Assembly: GCA_000320545.1 (NCBI GenBank)
Contig: ADNK01002090.1
Coordinates: forward strand, 20,001-50,648
DNA from: Bigelowiella natans CCMP2755
Taxonomy: Eukaryota; Cercozoa; Chlorarachniophyceae
DNA: 30,648 nt
Direction: 5' to 3'
Shown in pieces: positions 1-10,007 of the stretch. Position numbers and translations under genes: made by a program. Under the pieces are notes generated by a model. It was given only the letters and a program-made list of their open reading frames with translations, was not told the origin of the DNA and ran no database searches. Position 1 is the first letter of the stretch. Every line of letters begins with the position of its first letter.

Positions 1-27
1 ATGTGCATATTTTGAAGACACACAGAG

Positions 28-52
28 CACACACACACACACACACACACAC
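28..52. repeat. (CA)n microsatellite
   Basis: Dinucleotide CA/AC tract near the left edge, just upstream of the membrane-protein exons. Confidence 0.9.
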
Positions 53-216
53 TGTTTATAGTTAATATGTATTGGTGTAGGTGTCAATGGTGTGTGGGGG
101 GAGGGAGGGGCAATAAAGATTGAACAATTTCTTTACTGCTTTCATTTCCATGGACGAATGCAATTATTCTTAATAGCTATTAGATTCTGAGAATGATGCT
201 TTGGTTGTTTTTTTAG

Positions 217-895
217 GGGATAATGAGTTGTTTCATCATACTCTTCGTCGCTTGTGGGGTTCTGTGGGGTAGTAACTACGATATTGATTATTGAACAATT
301 GCTTTATAGCAGAAGCACGCATTAAACAGATACGTGCATAAGCGCACATATACACCTGAATACCTTTTTATATGGCATGATATAATTGCTAATTTATGTA
401 TACACTGCGTGCGTGTTTCTGTTTGTGTTATTTTGTGCATATTGCCTAGGATATTTTATTACATTGTTCTGGCAAGACTTTGAAGCCAGCAATGCCGGGA
501 CCGTTCTTTTAATTCTTGCGCTCGTCATTATCATCCTGGGTTCTTTGTGCACCAATATATTCTTTTGGAAAGGAAAGGCTGGGTACGTGCGCGCATATGA
601 TGTAGTTGTAGCTTAAACATAACTTGAATTTAGAAAAAAAAAGAGGTTTGAAAAGACACTATTTGGTGTCTCATTGTGTGAGAGAGAAAGAGAGAGAATG
701 TGTATATTTGTGTGTGTGCCGTGCCAAGTCTTGTTACAATCAGCATCATTGTTTTCTTCCAATGTGATTACCATCAAAAGGTTAAATTGTTGTGAGGCCG
801 ACAATCTGGACAGTGCTTGGCAGGATGACAATTTTCGAGAGCGATCTCATTATGAAGAGTTAGCGCGCATGCAAGCTGGGATAACTGACGATTGA
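217..895 (+). CDS. Two-helix membrane protein, possibly TMEM230/134-like, 5' end outside or not found (partial)
   Basis: Three exons fit together by phase: 217-268, 450-582 and 781-895, with stop codon TGA at 893-895. The junctions are AG/GT type: acceptor after a T-run at 215-216, donor GTAGTA at 269, acceptor CCTAG ending at 449, donor GTACGT at 583 and acceptor AAAAG ending at 780. The predicted product has two hydrophobic segments of about 20 residues: the first is exon 1 plus the start of exon 2, the second starts at GTVLLILALVIIILG. The second is followed by a short WKG motif and an acidic/polar tail ending MQAGITDD. The helix spacing and the LGS...WKG pattern recall the TMEM230/TMEM134 family, but the usual GYSYDDIP end is missing, so this is only a suggestion. 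Upstream exons were not identified. The matching phases over two introns make a real gene more likely than chance. Confidence 0.45.
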
Positions 896-1172
896 TCACA
901 GATATATAGACTGCAAGTGACATGTAATGAGTTTGTGCATGGCGCCCATGTCTCAGCGCAGCAACGTGGGCTTCACACACATGGACGCAATTGCAAGCAA
1001 ATCAAATTGCCTACCACAGCAATGCTAGAGAATGAATGTTGGGCATTTTAAGAACTGATTGACATGCATCAGGCGCGCGTGTGTGCATGCTGCACACTTA
1101 TTGTACAACAATAGCGGCGCGTCGTATCGTTGCATGCACAGTGCAGATGATGCATCGTGAATTGCATAATGC

Positions 1173-1370
1173 GACATAGTAATATCATGTGTATATTTGC
1201 ATATGGTATTACGTGTCTATATACATGAGATCCTTACATCTGCATCGTGATGGGCATGTATCACCTATCACAAGGAGTGTTTTACTATGCCACGCCTTAT
1301 CAAGCGTATATACTTATAATAGACATAGTAATATCATACATATATTTATATATGGTATTACGTGTCTATA
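1173..1370 (+). repeat. Direct repeat, two copies of about 50 bp
   Basis: Copy 1 is 1173-1223 and copy 2 is 1322-1370. Both begin GACATAGTAATATCAT and both end GGTATTACGTGTCTATA. The middle has a few substitutions and small length changes. The start-to-start distance is 149 bp. This looks like an old tandem duplication. Confidence 0.8.
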
Positions 1371-1677
1371 ATTTGCACTTTGGGTTGGATTGGATGCGTG
1401 GCAGAACTGGTGCAAAGTGTCGCGGCGGCTCTCGGCTACGCACAATGCAAAAAACGCACATGACACCCATCATGCATGCTCCATGCGATAGTTCCATGCG
1501 GAGGTCTGATGCAAGAGGAAGCATTGTTCATTTTTTGAGAAAGCTGTTTACCCCCCTCATCCGCAATCATCTTCGTACCTCTGAAGTGCACTTTTGCATT
1601 TACGCACAGTTATGAAGTCCGTCGAATTATTTTCACTTGATGCTCAGTCATTTTCGTATCGCATGAAACTGTTGAAT

Positions 1678-1688
1678 AATATATATAT

Positions 1689-1728
<40 letters not shown>

Positions 1729-1731
1729 CAA
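1678..1731. repeat. (AT)n microsatellite
   Basis: Interrupted AT dinucleotide tract just downstream of the CSN6 stop codon. It could form a hairpin in the 3' untranslated region of CSN6. Confidence 0.9.
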
Positions 1732-1751
1732 CACCGTGCCCGTGTATCTTA

Positions 1752-3305
1752 CTAGACCTGTGGCGTATCGTACCTCCGGCCTTGCGCACCAAAAACGGAG
1801 TTGAAATTCGACATGATTGCCCCCAGGGAACTTGAGTTTTTGGTGATACTGGACAGATACGTCAGGAGCATGGTGTCGTTGAATTCCTGACCAAAAGGGG
1901 GCGTGAAGTTCGCATCACGTAACATTTTACGGTATTATATGAGCGCGTACTGACCCCTTGGAATTCATTCTTAAATTTGGCAGTTTGCATTGACGGTAAC
2001 CGATTACAAATCCCTTTAATATTTCGAAGCGTGCGATTGTTAGGCTTTACTTTCCCTGAAAAATACGGTATTAAGCAATATGAATAAATCGCGTTTTTGA
2101 CTCAATGGGTGTATCTTCTCAACGTAATTATGACCTTCTTGGCATGCAACTACATATGCGGTAATAAGCTGAAGTCTTTCGCGCATCATCATTAGCCCTC
2201 GGTGTACGTTCTCATAATGATGGACAACTGTTGGGAACAATAAATGAGTGAGCGTTGGAGTTCAGACAGAAGATGCAGAATTTTGGCATCATACGTTTAG
2301 AGCCTTCTTTTTGATCGACAACTTCTTGCGCCGTATGCACGACTGCGACTGTTTCTGCTGTGTCAGACTGAATTTTGTACTTTTGTATAACTCCTAGATT
2401 GTGAGAATAAATAGCTATAGGCAACGCCTCATCGGACATCTTCGCTCTGGGGTTCATCAGAAGAAATAGAATGTCGTCAGCCTTTAAACGATCCTCTCCT
2501 TTCCGGGAAGGTAACCACGATGTCACTTTCTCATGAATCTTAGCGTGAGTGGCGTTCAAATCTTCATCAGTACAATACCAGCCGACAACCTTGTTTGCGG
2601 GGTATGCTTCCTTATCTGCGGGTCAAGGAAATGGAGAGAACGAAAGGGGGGAGGGTAGTGGTTAATTTTAGCAGTCCCCGGGATGATCAAGAGAAATTTT
2701 GTTGAAGAACTGACGGAGATTGAAGTCATCTTCGAACAGATCTACGGATAGCTTCACGTCTTGGCCGCTTAAATCAAAACCAATTTCTATACAGTCCACG
2801 ATATGGAGGATACCCTTTATCATGGATCTATTTATTGACGGGGGAAAAGTAAAGAAAAACAGGAGAAGCTATCAGACCATTATCACAACGTGGACGACAG
2901 ACTGAAATGATGTGAAATTTAGCTAAGAACTTTCAGATAGACAGAGATAGTGTAGAGAGGGGGGGGGCGAGAGAAATAGAATGCGCAGGCGGGAATCCAA
3001 AATTTCAGACTTGGAAGTTCGAATTCAATTGATTTTGGAATATTTCAGTTTCAACACGAACTTTCTCCAGAAATATTCATCGTTGCTGGTGAGGAATAAA
3101 TTTGTTTTCATGCGAAATAGAGAAAGCGGAGGGAAAACAAGCAGCGATGTAAAAGTATTCACGGTCATGTTTGCCTTCCAAAGGTGGCGTACCCTAGAAT
3201 GATCCCTATTGCTTTCTTTTGTTTGGACTGAATGACACCTCGCGTGTACTGATCTGCTATGTTGACCACCACCATGGGGTGAAGGACGATTTCGGGAGCC
3301 GCCAT
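1752..3305 (-). CDS. CSN6: COP9 signalosome subunit 6 (MPN-domain, non-catalytic)
   Basis: This is an MPN- scaffold subunit of the COP9 signalosome, which removes NEDD8 from cullin-RING ubiquitin ligases. Six exons (5' to 3' on the minus strand) agree in phase: 3305-3193, 2827-2715, 2615-2295, 2227-2135, 2055-1955 and 1886-1752, giving about 291 residues (human CSN6 is 327). The introns are 365, 99, 67, 79 and 68 bp. Family marks in order: MAAPEIVLHPMVVVNIAD at the start, VVGWYCTDEDL, FLLMNPRAKMSDEALPIAIY, AETVAVVHTAQEV, the helical RERLQLITAYVV, ICNRLPSMQTAKFKNEFQ, and the C-terminal LLTYLSSITKNSSSL. As expected for CSN6, and unlike CSN5, the EXnHxHx10D metal-binding motif is absent. The start is the only in-frame Met before LHP. 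Family assignment is firm. The first intron boundary is the least certain, because that intron is much longer than the others. Confidence 0.9.
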
Positions 3306-3738
3306 AGCTGACAATGAAGACTGCTGGATTGCATAGTTCAAATCCGCCTACATAAAAGCAGAAAACAAGCATATCATCATGTCGCAGACTAAAAATGAAA
3401 GCGAGCCCATATACACGCAGGATCACAGTCTGCGACATGAATACGGAGTCCAACGGATTTGGGTGCCGAAAATGCTGTTGGGCCCCGGTAGCCGAAAAGT
3501 TAAAAATGCATTGCGCAGATTGCCAGGAAATTACAAGATAATAACCTCTGGATTAATCCAGACGCAAACACATGAACATTATGTATTTTCAGGATATGAT
3601 CAGACAAGTGGATGTCGTATGAGTAAAAATAGTATTGTTAGCAGAGCTTACATATATATAAATCTCTGAACTCCCTTACTCCGCCGCGCCATCATTTCCT
3701 CCTCCTCCCTCCACCTGTAAGAAAGATCTGATAGAACT
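3306..3738. promoter_or_regulatory. Shared upstream region of CSN6 and PRP19 (probable bidirectional promoter)
   Basis: Only 433 bp separate the start codons of two divergent genes. The region contains a perfect 14-bp inverted repeat (arms 3377-3390 and 3427-3440) and a pyrimidine-rich stretch of CTCC repeats at about 3692-3716 just before the PRP19 ATG. No TATA box at a convincing distance was seen. The promoter role is inferred from position. Confidence 0.5.
3377..3440. repeat. Perfect 14-bp inverted repeat, 36-bp spacer
   Basis: The left arm TCATGTCGCAGACT (3377-3390) is the exact reverse complement of the right arm AGTCTGCGACATGA (3427-3440). It lies 72 bp upstream of the CSN6 start codon and about 300 bp upstream of PRP19. 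It could be a paired binding site or form a hairpin. Confidence 0.85.
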
Positions 3739-5229
3739 ATGGCGTGCTCCATCTCCGGTGAAATAGCGACCGACCCCGTGGTGTCGCTCAAGTCCGGACA
3801 TTTATTCGAGAGACGCTTAATCGAGAAGCAAATAAATGCTACGGGTCGCTGCCCAATAACCGATCAAGACTTGACTAAAGAGGATCTTCTCTCCGTCAAA
3901 ACCCACACAAATCAAAAGGCTACCGGCATCAAGCCCCGCCTCACTGCTACGGCAGGCATACCAGGCATGATAAAATCATTTCAGGACGAATGGGATGCGG
4001 TGATGTTGGAAACATACACTCTGAAAAAACACCTTTTCGATGTGCGCCAAGAGCTAGCATATGCATTGTACCAGAAGGATGCAGCCTCCCGAGTGATTGC
4101 AAGGTTAATAAAAGAGAGGGATCAAGCAAGAGCTGCACTTTCAGACGTGCAGTCAAATATGGCTGCTGCCGTGGGTAAATCAGGTGGCACCGCTATGGAG
4201 GAGGAAGATGATGCCGGTATCAGCCAAGCTATTATTCAGAAGATGGTTAAGACACAAAAGAAACTTTCAAAGGCAAGAAAACCAAAAGTCAAGGGACTGC
4301 AGCTCAGCGTGGCTCCATCAGACAAGCTGGCTAGCTATGAAGTGCTTTCTAGCCATCCTCTCCACAGCTCGTCCAGACCTGGTATCATGTGCCTTGACGT
4401 GCATCCGAAGAACCAGGAGTTTATTATGACTGGTGGCGCGGATCACAACGCTATTATCTTTAATCGCAGTACCAAAAAGATAGTGGATACTCTCAAATAC
4501 CACAAGAAAAAAATCACCAGCGTCCTGTTCCATCCTTCCCAGAACGTGGTATTCACTACCTCGAGCGACAACACAGGTGCAATTTGGACTCCTGATGCAA
4601 AGAGTAAGTACCAAGTGGGAAGCGTACTAAAAGAACATACTGGTGATGTTGTTGGTTCCACTTTGCATCCTAGTGGTGACTACTTGGTCACTGGATCGGC
4701 AGACTCTTCATGGTGCTTCTGGGATATTGAATCATCGGCTTGCAAGGCCAAAGTTGCGACACCTGAGCATGGAGGCTACTCAAAAGTCACCTTCCATCCA
4801 GACGGCCTTATTCTAGCTGCGGCTTCGGCTGACAAAGCTGTTCGTATATTCGATGTGAAAACTCAGAAGAATGTTGCAAATGTGGAAGATCACAACGCCA
4901 CTATCACAGGTCTTGCATTCTCTGAGAACGGTTACTATCTGGGGAGTGCTGACACTTCCGGTGTAGTGAAAATGTGGGATCTTAGAAAATTGAAGAATTT
5001 CCATACCATCGAGCTCGGTCATGCTTTACACGATTTGACGTTCGACTTATCGGGGACGTATATGCTCACCGCAGGAAAGGACATTCAGGTGTACAATGTT
5101 AAGGGCTTCTCCCTTGTGAAGACTTTCTCGGACCATAAGAAGGATGTCACAGGCGCCCGATTTGCAAAGGATGCAGCCTTCATTGCATCTACTAGCAAAG
5201 ATAGAAATTTAAAAATCTTTGGAAAGTAA
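3739..5229 (+). CDS. PRP19: Pre-mRNA-processing factor 19 (U-box E3 ubiquitin ligase with WD40 domain)
   Basis: Core of the PRP19/NTC complex, which activates the spliceosome; the protein is a U-box ubiquitin ligase that works as a tetramer. The 496-residue intronless product matches the usual length (about 500). Residues 1-56 form the U-box, starting MACSISGEIATDPVVS and containing GRCPITDQDL. Residues 74-140 are the Prp19 coiled-coil region, with IPGMIKSFQDEWDAVMLE and QELAYALYQKDAASRVIARL. Residues from about 205 to the end are seven WD40 blades, with GAIWTPD, SWCFWDIE, VRIFDVKTQ and VKMWDLRKL as blade ends. The start is the first ATG after a CTCC-rich leader, and the conserved U-box begins at once, which fixes it. 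Its upstream neighbour CSN6 also acts in ubiquitin control. Nothing is truncated. Confidence 0.97.
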   Translation: MACSISGEIATDPVVSLKSGHLFERRLIEKQINATGRCPITDQDLTKEDLLSVKTHTNQKATGIKPRLTATAGIPGMIKSFQDEWDAVMLETYTLKKHLFDVRQELAYALYQKDAASRVIARLIKERDQARAALSDVQSNMAAAVGKSGGTAMEEEDDAGISQAIIQKMVKTQKKLSKARKPKVKGLQLSVAPSDKLASYEVLSSHPLHSSSRPGIMCLDVHPKNQEFIMTGGADHNAIIFNRSTKKIVDTLKYHKKKITSVLFHPSQNVVFTTSSDNTGAIWTPDAKSKYQVGSVLKEHTGDVVGSTLHPSGDYLVTGSADSSWCFWDIESSACKAKVATPEHGGYSKVTFHPDGLILAAASADKAVRIFDVKTQKNVANVEDHNATITGLAFSENGYYLGSADTSGVVKMWDLRKLKNFHTIELGHALHDLTFDLSGTYMLTAGKDIQVYNVKGFSLVKTFSDHKKDVTGARFAKDAAFIASTSKDRNLKIFGK

Positions 5230-6971
5230 CTTAAATGACATTACACATCGCATTTCCTTGTTACGGAAAGAGTACTTTGATAATTCCATTTTTTACAGAA
5301 CAATGAAGAAATCACACGTTGTTTGGGCACATAGAATCTCTCGACAACATTGAGTCGCTAATTGTTGCATGATTCTCATCAGCTTGATGAAATGTGGATG
5401 GATCATTTTGACATGTGTTCGTTTGGCGAAACTGAACAAATGGCTTCCACAAGCGCGCCATCACGCAACCAAATCTGATGCACAACTGTGTTGGCTCAAA
5501 TCTGATCGTGTCGCGATGTGCCACACATTAGTAGCCTTGAAGCACTCGCCTCACTATGCACACCTGATCCATTCATCATGTGTGCAAACCTGCAACGAGT
5601 GTGATCGACATGCGGGTGCTCTGGTGCTCCAGCGCGGTGGCAGATCCACCGATGCTGGGATGGCCAGACGGCGAGGGCAGCCATCCTACTAGCATCACGG
5701 GATCACATCAGCTAGTCAGTCTAGCAGTCTAGTCGATGTTCCTGATTCTTGTTGTTGTTTTCTGTTTGCTCATTTTGCACGCCTAACAAGCTAGCAAGCA
5801 GGGCAAGAGCAAGGTCAGTACTCTCGCACTTGAAATCTCACCCACAACTAGACAACGCACTTTCGAAACCTCAGTGGTTTCATTGAGGGCTCAAAAATTG
5901 CGGAATGGAGCATCGCAGCGCGCAGGTGTTTGCTGCAAAAAAATGTGAAGTCTTCACCGGTCACTGCCCTTGCGACCATGCGACCGTGTTCTTTGCCATC
6001 TTCTCACTGGCAGTGCTGAGTGTCCGGCGATGGAGACGCGACCGCTCTGACCACTCTGGTCGATGTTTTCAGGCAGCACTGAAGACAGAGCCCAAACGAT
6101 CTAGCGATGCACAGGTGAGCGAAACATGCTCCGTTGCCTCTTTTTGTTTTCACGTTTTCCAACTGCCTGTCTAGTGCCAGCAGCTCCTGTTTGCCAACTT
6201 CAAACAACTCGAGCTGTTTCTTGCTACACATTGCCGACCACCAAACTCACTTGATTTTCCGAAGCAGGCGGCAGCAGCAGCAGCAGCGGCCAAGTTGGGT
6301 TTTCAGGAATCACTGGTGCGTCACAATGAGCATCATCAACTGCTAGAGTGTCCCGATTGTGATTGTGACAATCATCAAAACAAGTGAACAATGAACAAAC
6401 GTGGACAAGTGATCAAATGACATCACGCTGAAACAATGAAACAATGAAACAATGATGAAAAACTACATTTCCAAAGTGTTGCAAGACACTTGCAGCGTGC
6501 AAAATGCAGTGCCTCGAACTGGTTTCAGTGAGGACTGTGACTAGCAAATCAACTAGCTGGTTTGCCAAAATGGCATGACTTGGTCATTGAGAAGCAACGA
6601 CATTAGCAGCAAAATTCTGACGGCGCAAGACCTCCACTCTGAGCAAAAACTTCCTGAAGGCCATGTCCACATGACGATCTACGATTGGATCACTGCGAAA
6701 GTTTCTGAAATCAGCATGCCACTTCTTGACATTTTTCGCCCAGGATCACATTCTTCAGGCGGGGTTCCGGATAATTGAACAAAAATTGTCCTATTCCAAA
6801 CCAAATCCATGCTGAAAGTGTTGTCGCGACATGAGAAGCCTGCCTATTCAAAGTGCCTTCTCAAGAAAAATATCTTTGATAGGTTGTCGCATTTGCAAAA
6901 TCCCATGGATTTAAATTCACATATCTCGTAACGAAACGCGCTTTTGCGCAAAAACCAAAGGAAGAGAGAAC
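5230..6971. other. Non-coding region, CTAG-rich island 1
   Basis: After the PRP19 3' end there is no supported gene for 1.7 kb. The sequence is rich in CTAG (for example around 5690-5730, 5791, 6100, 6172, 6343 and 6541-6556). It also has a short tandem array of AAACAATG units at 6430-6456 and a GCA-repeat at 6268-6289. Short ORFs here show no domain or family signal. The last 100 bp before 6972 probably contain the leader of the acyl-CoA synthetase gene. Confidence 0.55.
6430..6456 (+). repeat. Tandem AAACAATG-type minisatellite
   Basis: Three units of a 9-bp motif (AAACAATGA-like) in CTAG island 1. The reverse complement (TTCATTGTT) is repeated in island 3 at 21060-21085 and 21140-21163. 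Confidence 0.75.
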
Positions 6972-9281
6972 ATGGGGTGCGGATCAAGCCTTCGAAAGCA
7001 ATACCCCGTTGAATGCAAGGGAGAATACCTACCTGACTACAAAGGAGATGGTCCCTTTTTCGTCATGGAGGCGGATGCCTGCCAGAAAATCCGCTACTCT
7101 GGAAAGGGCCCGGGCTCAAAGGAAGTAAACCCTGCACTGACTATCCATGGTCTTCTCGATCTCGCTGTAGAAAAGAATGGGGATAAGCTTGCCATGAGAG
7201 TGGAACGTGTGAAGGAGGAAGAAACCAAACGATGGGTTCCTCCACCAAAGGAGGTGACATCCCTCCCCGACAATGAATGGGTGACGTGGACCTACAAGCA
7301 GTACAAGGATGAGTGCGAGCTTGGAGCAAGAGCTTTGATGGCGATGGGAGTGCCACAGTTCGGAACGGTTGGAGTTTACGGATTCAATGCTCCGGAATGG
7401 TTTATGGCTGAAATTTCTACCATGCTCTGCGGAGCCAAAGTTGCAGGTATTTATCCATCAGACTCAGTGGAGAATGTGGTATTCAAGATGAAGCATTCCA
7501 AAGCTTCCGTGCTCGTCCTCGAGGACGAAGGAAAGCTCAAGCGTCTGCAACCCGGAAAAGATCTTGATGGAAAAGCTTTCAATCCTTTGGATGAGCTTCC
7601 TGACCTGAAGTACATCGTGGCTTGGGCTGCAAGTGATAAGTGTCCCAAGGAGCTTGAAGGGAAGTACGGTAAGGTGCCTGTTATCAGCTGGAAGCAATTC
7701 ACCGATATGGGAGAGAAAACCAAAGTGGAAGACCTTAAGGAACGCCAATCTAAGATTCAACCTGGTCACTGCTGCGCGCTCATTTACACTTCGGGAACCA
7801 CTGGTCGCCCAAAAGCTGTGATGATTAGCCATGATAACATTTTCTTTGACGCCGCTATCACTATGAGCTCCATCAAGAATTGTGGAATCGGAGGAGGAGG
7901 CCAGGAACGTGTCATCTCCTACCTTCCTCTTAGCCATGTTGCTGGTATGATGGTGGACATAATTTCTCCAATGTATCTGACGGCAAAGACGAACGGATAC
8001 ACCACGGTTTCTTTCGCACGTCCTTACGACCTCAAGGCAGGAACTATGGGTCATCGTCTGCGTGCCGTGAAGCCAACCCTGTTCCTTGGGGTACCGCGTG
8101 TGTGGGAGAAGGTTGCTGACAAGGTTAAGGCTGCCGGTAAGGCTAACACGGGCTTCAAGAAGTGGGTAGGAGAGTTTATGAAGCCGCGAATGCTTGCCAA
8201 CTCCAAGGGAATGGGCTTGTACAACGAGCCCGCTTCTCCCTCGGGGCTCACCATGGCCAAGTATTTCTCCAAGAAGGTGCAGGCGCAACTTGGCCTTTCC
8301 GAACTGAAGTACGCTGCGACTGCCGCAGCCCCTATCCAGACCGACACCCTGGAGTACTACGGTTCCCTCGGAATTCTCGTCAAGGAGGTGTACGGAATGT
8401 CCGAGTGCTCCGGCGCCACGACTATCTCGCGCGATGATGCACATATTTGGGGGTCTGTCGGCTTTGCTACCCCAGGTACAGAATTCAAGGTGCTAAAGGA
8501 AGGAAAGGACGGCAAGTTCGAAGAGGTACCTCGCGCAAAGGATATCTTCAACGCCACTGAGGAGGAGCAGGGCGAGCTGTGCTACCGTGGCCGTCACGTC
8601 ATGATGGGCTACCTTGCTAATCCCGATTTCAAGGAGGATGGCGGCACCGAGTGGGCAAAGAAGAAGAACGAGAGCGCAATTGACGCGAACGGCTGGCTTC
8701 ACTCAGGCGACAAGGGCTGCATGGACAAGCACGGAATGATCAAGATCACCGGTAGATACAAAGAGCTTATCATCGGTGCTGGCGGGGAGAATGTTGCCCC
8801 TGTGCCTATCGAGAACAACGTGAAAAAACTTGAACCAGCTATTTCAAACTGTATGATGTTCGGCGATAAGAAGAAGTTCAACATTGCACTTGTGACGCTG
8901 AAGGTCGAGGGTGCTACAGGTGAGGAAGCCGGCGGCAATAAACTAACTTCACTTTCCAAGATCGTGGACGGGGTGGAGACAGTGCAGGACGCTATGAACA
9001 ACAAGGAATATATCGACAAGATTATGGCTGCCTTCGTTGAAACTAACAAGAACCCCAAGGTTTGCCCAAAATCTGCTGCGAAAATTGGACGCTTTACCAT
9101 CCTGCCAACGGACTTCTCCACCAACGGCGGAGAGCTGACCGCAACGCTCAAACTCAAGCGCTCTGTCGTGGCAAAGCAGTACGCAGATGCCATTGAAAAG
9201 ATTTATGCTGCAAAACTGGAAAAGGGCCAGGCGTATGTTAACGTTTTCGGCAAATCAGACAAGGAAGCAGAAAAAGTCTAA
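6972..9281 (+). CDS. ACSBG: Long-chain/very-long-chain acyl-CoA synthetase, bubblegum (ACSBG) type
   Basis: An ANL-superfamily enzyme that joins fatty acids to CoA through an acyl-AMP intermediate. It is a 769-residue intronless ORF. The P-loop-like AMP motif YTSGTTGRPK is at about 271-280, the A5 motif YGMSE at about 474, the A7 region GWLHSGDKG at about 575-583, and the A8 hinge YKELIIGAGGENVAPVPIE at about 596-614. This last form (GGEN-PPVPIE in animals) is diagnostic of the bubblegum subfamily rather than peroxisomal LACS or FATP. There is no C-terminal PTS1. The protein begins MGCGSS, a good N-myristoylation plus palmitoylation signal, so membrane attachment by lipid is likely; animal ACSBG proteins are not known to me to start this way. 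The start is the first ATG, just after GAGAGAAC. The downstream gene is convergent. Confidence 0.94.
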   Translation: MGCGSSLRKQYPVECKGEYLPDYKGDGPFFVMEADACQKIRYSGKGPGSKEVNPALTIHGLLDLAVEKNGDKLAMRVERVKEEETKRWVPPPKEVTSLPDNEWVTWTYKQYKDECELGARALMAMGVPQFGTVGVYGFNAPEWFMAEISTMLCGAKVAGIYPSDSVENVVFKMKHSKASVLVLEDEGKLKRLQPGKDLDGKAFNPLDELPDLKYIVAWAASDKCPKELEGKYGKVPVISWKQFTDMGEKTKVEDLKERQSKIQPGHCCALIYTSGTTGRPKAVMISHDNIFFDAAITMSSIKNCGIGGGGQERVISYLPLSHVAGMMVDIISPMYLTAKTNGYTTVSFARPYDLKAGTMGHRLRAVKPTLFLGVPRVWEKVADKVKAAGKANTGFKKWVGEFMKPRMLANSKGMGLYNEPASPSGLTMAKYFSKKVQAQLGLSELKYAATAAAPIQTDTLEYYGSLGILVKEVYGMSECSGATTISRDDAHIWGSVGFATPGTEFKVLKEGKDGKFEEVPRAKDIFNATEEEQGELCYRGRHVMMGYLANPDFKEDGGTEWAKKKNESAIDANGWLHSGDKGCMDKHGMIKITGRYKELIIGAGGENVAPVPIENNVKKLEPAISNCMMFGDKKKFNIALVTLKVEGATGEEAGGNKLTSLSKIVDGVETVQDAMNNKEYIDKIMAAFVETNKNPKVCPKSAAKIGRFTILPTDFSTNGGELTATLKLKRSVVAKQYADAIEKIYAAKLEKGQAYVNVFGKSDKEAEKV

Positions 9282-10007
9282 TTGTAATATAAGCATCTGC
9301 AGACGAGGCAATTATTGTGTGGCGCAGGATAACCAGCGAGTCTCGCGGAGAATGTGCGTTCGAACTATCCAGTCGCATGTATATATGACTTCAAGCTACC
9401 TGCCAATATTGCGTGTTTGCTTCCAAATGCTCAACATGAACCCAATTATGTTTCCTATTTACATAGATTTAATTCAAATTGGAGGTTAATAAACGTCTAC
9501 AAATGGTGCTGCACAATGCTAGAATGTACGCTAGTAGATATGTGCACGTCATAAAGTGCACATCTAGACATGCACATAAATGTGCGTAAATGCGCATGTG
9601 CGTGCATACATTTGTTCGCTAGTGTGAATGTGTGATGTTCATGTGTAGCCTACGCTCATACAGCTGCAAGACGGATGCAATGCTGTAACAGAGTAATCAA
9701 ATCTTTCAATTGTTGTCCGGATGTAGCTGAGCAAAGAAGATTCGGTGCCAAAATTCGGTGTTGCTGCATTTGGTGCTCCAGCGCCATGCCATGCACAGCA
9801 TCTCAATATTTGAGCTCAACGCTCCGCCTGGGGGCAAGACTGCTACATATTTACATCATCACATGATTTTGAGACATGCTACAACATCAAAGCTGGATTT
9901 GCTGTCAAATTTTATAGATAATCGCGTTTGACGATGGAACTAGCAGTGGCCACTCTTACGCCAGCAAATAGCAGCAGCGGAAGCCTGTGAACTAAGAGAA
10001 CTGCCAC
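9282..10007. other. Intergenic region between convergent genes
   Basis: This 726-bp gap holds the 3' untranslated regions of the acyl-CoA synthetase (+) and the GTPase-like gene (-). An 8-bp inverted repeat (ATGTGCAC at 9540-9547, GTGCACAT at 9556-9563) and nearby TGTGC/GTGCA words are the only structure noted. No gene seen. Confidence 0.6.

Larger units (their letters stand above)
896..1751. other. Intergenic region between convergent genes, with a diverged direct repeat
   Basis: This 856-bp gap separates the 3' end of the membrane-protein gene from the 3' end of CSN6. It holds a direct repeat of about 50 bp (1173-1223 and 1322-1370) and an AT microsatellite. No coding exon with a recognisable product was seen, and the short ORFs here lack family features. 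Confidence 0.6.

Noticed and set aside
3379-3669. 96-codon plus-strand ORF between CSN6 and PRP19
   Set aside because: It begins inside the inverted repeat, has no family features and fills a divergent promoter region.
7464-8444. Long minus-strand ORF (326 codons)
   Set aside because: It is wholly antisense to the acyl-CoA synthetase and has no independent domain signature.
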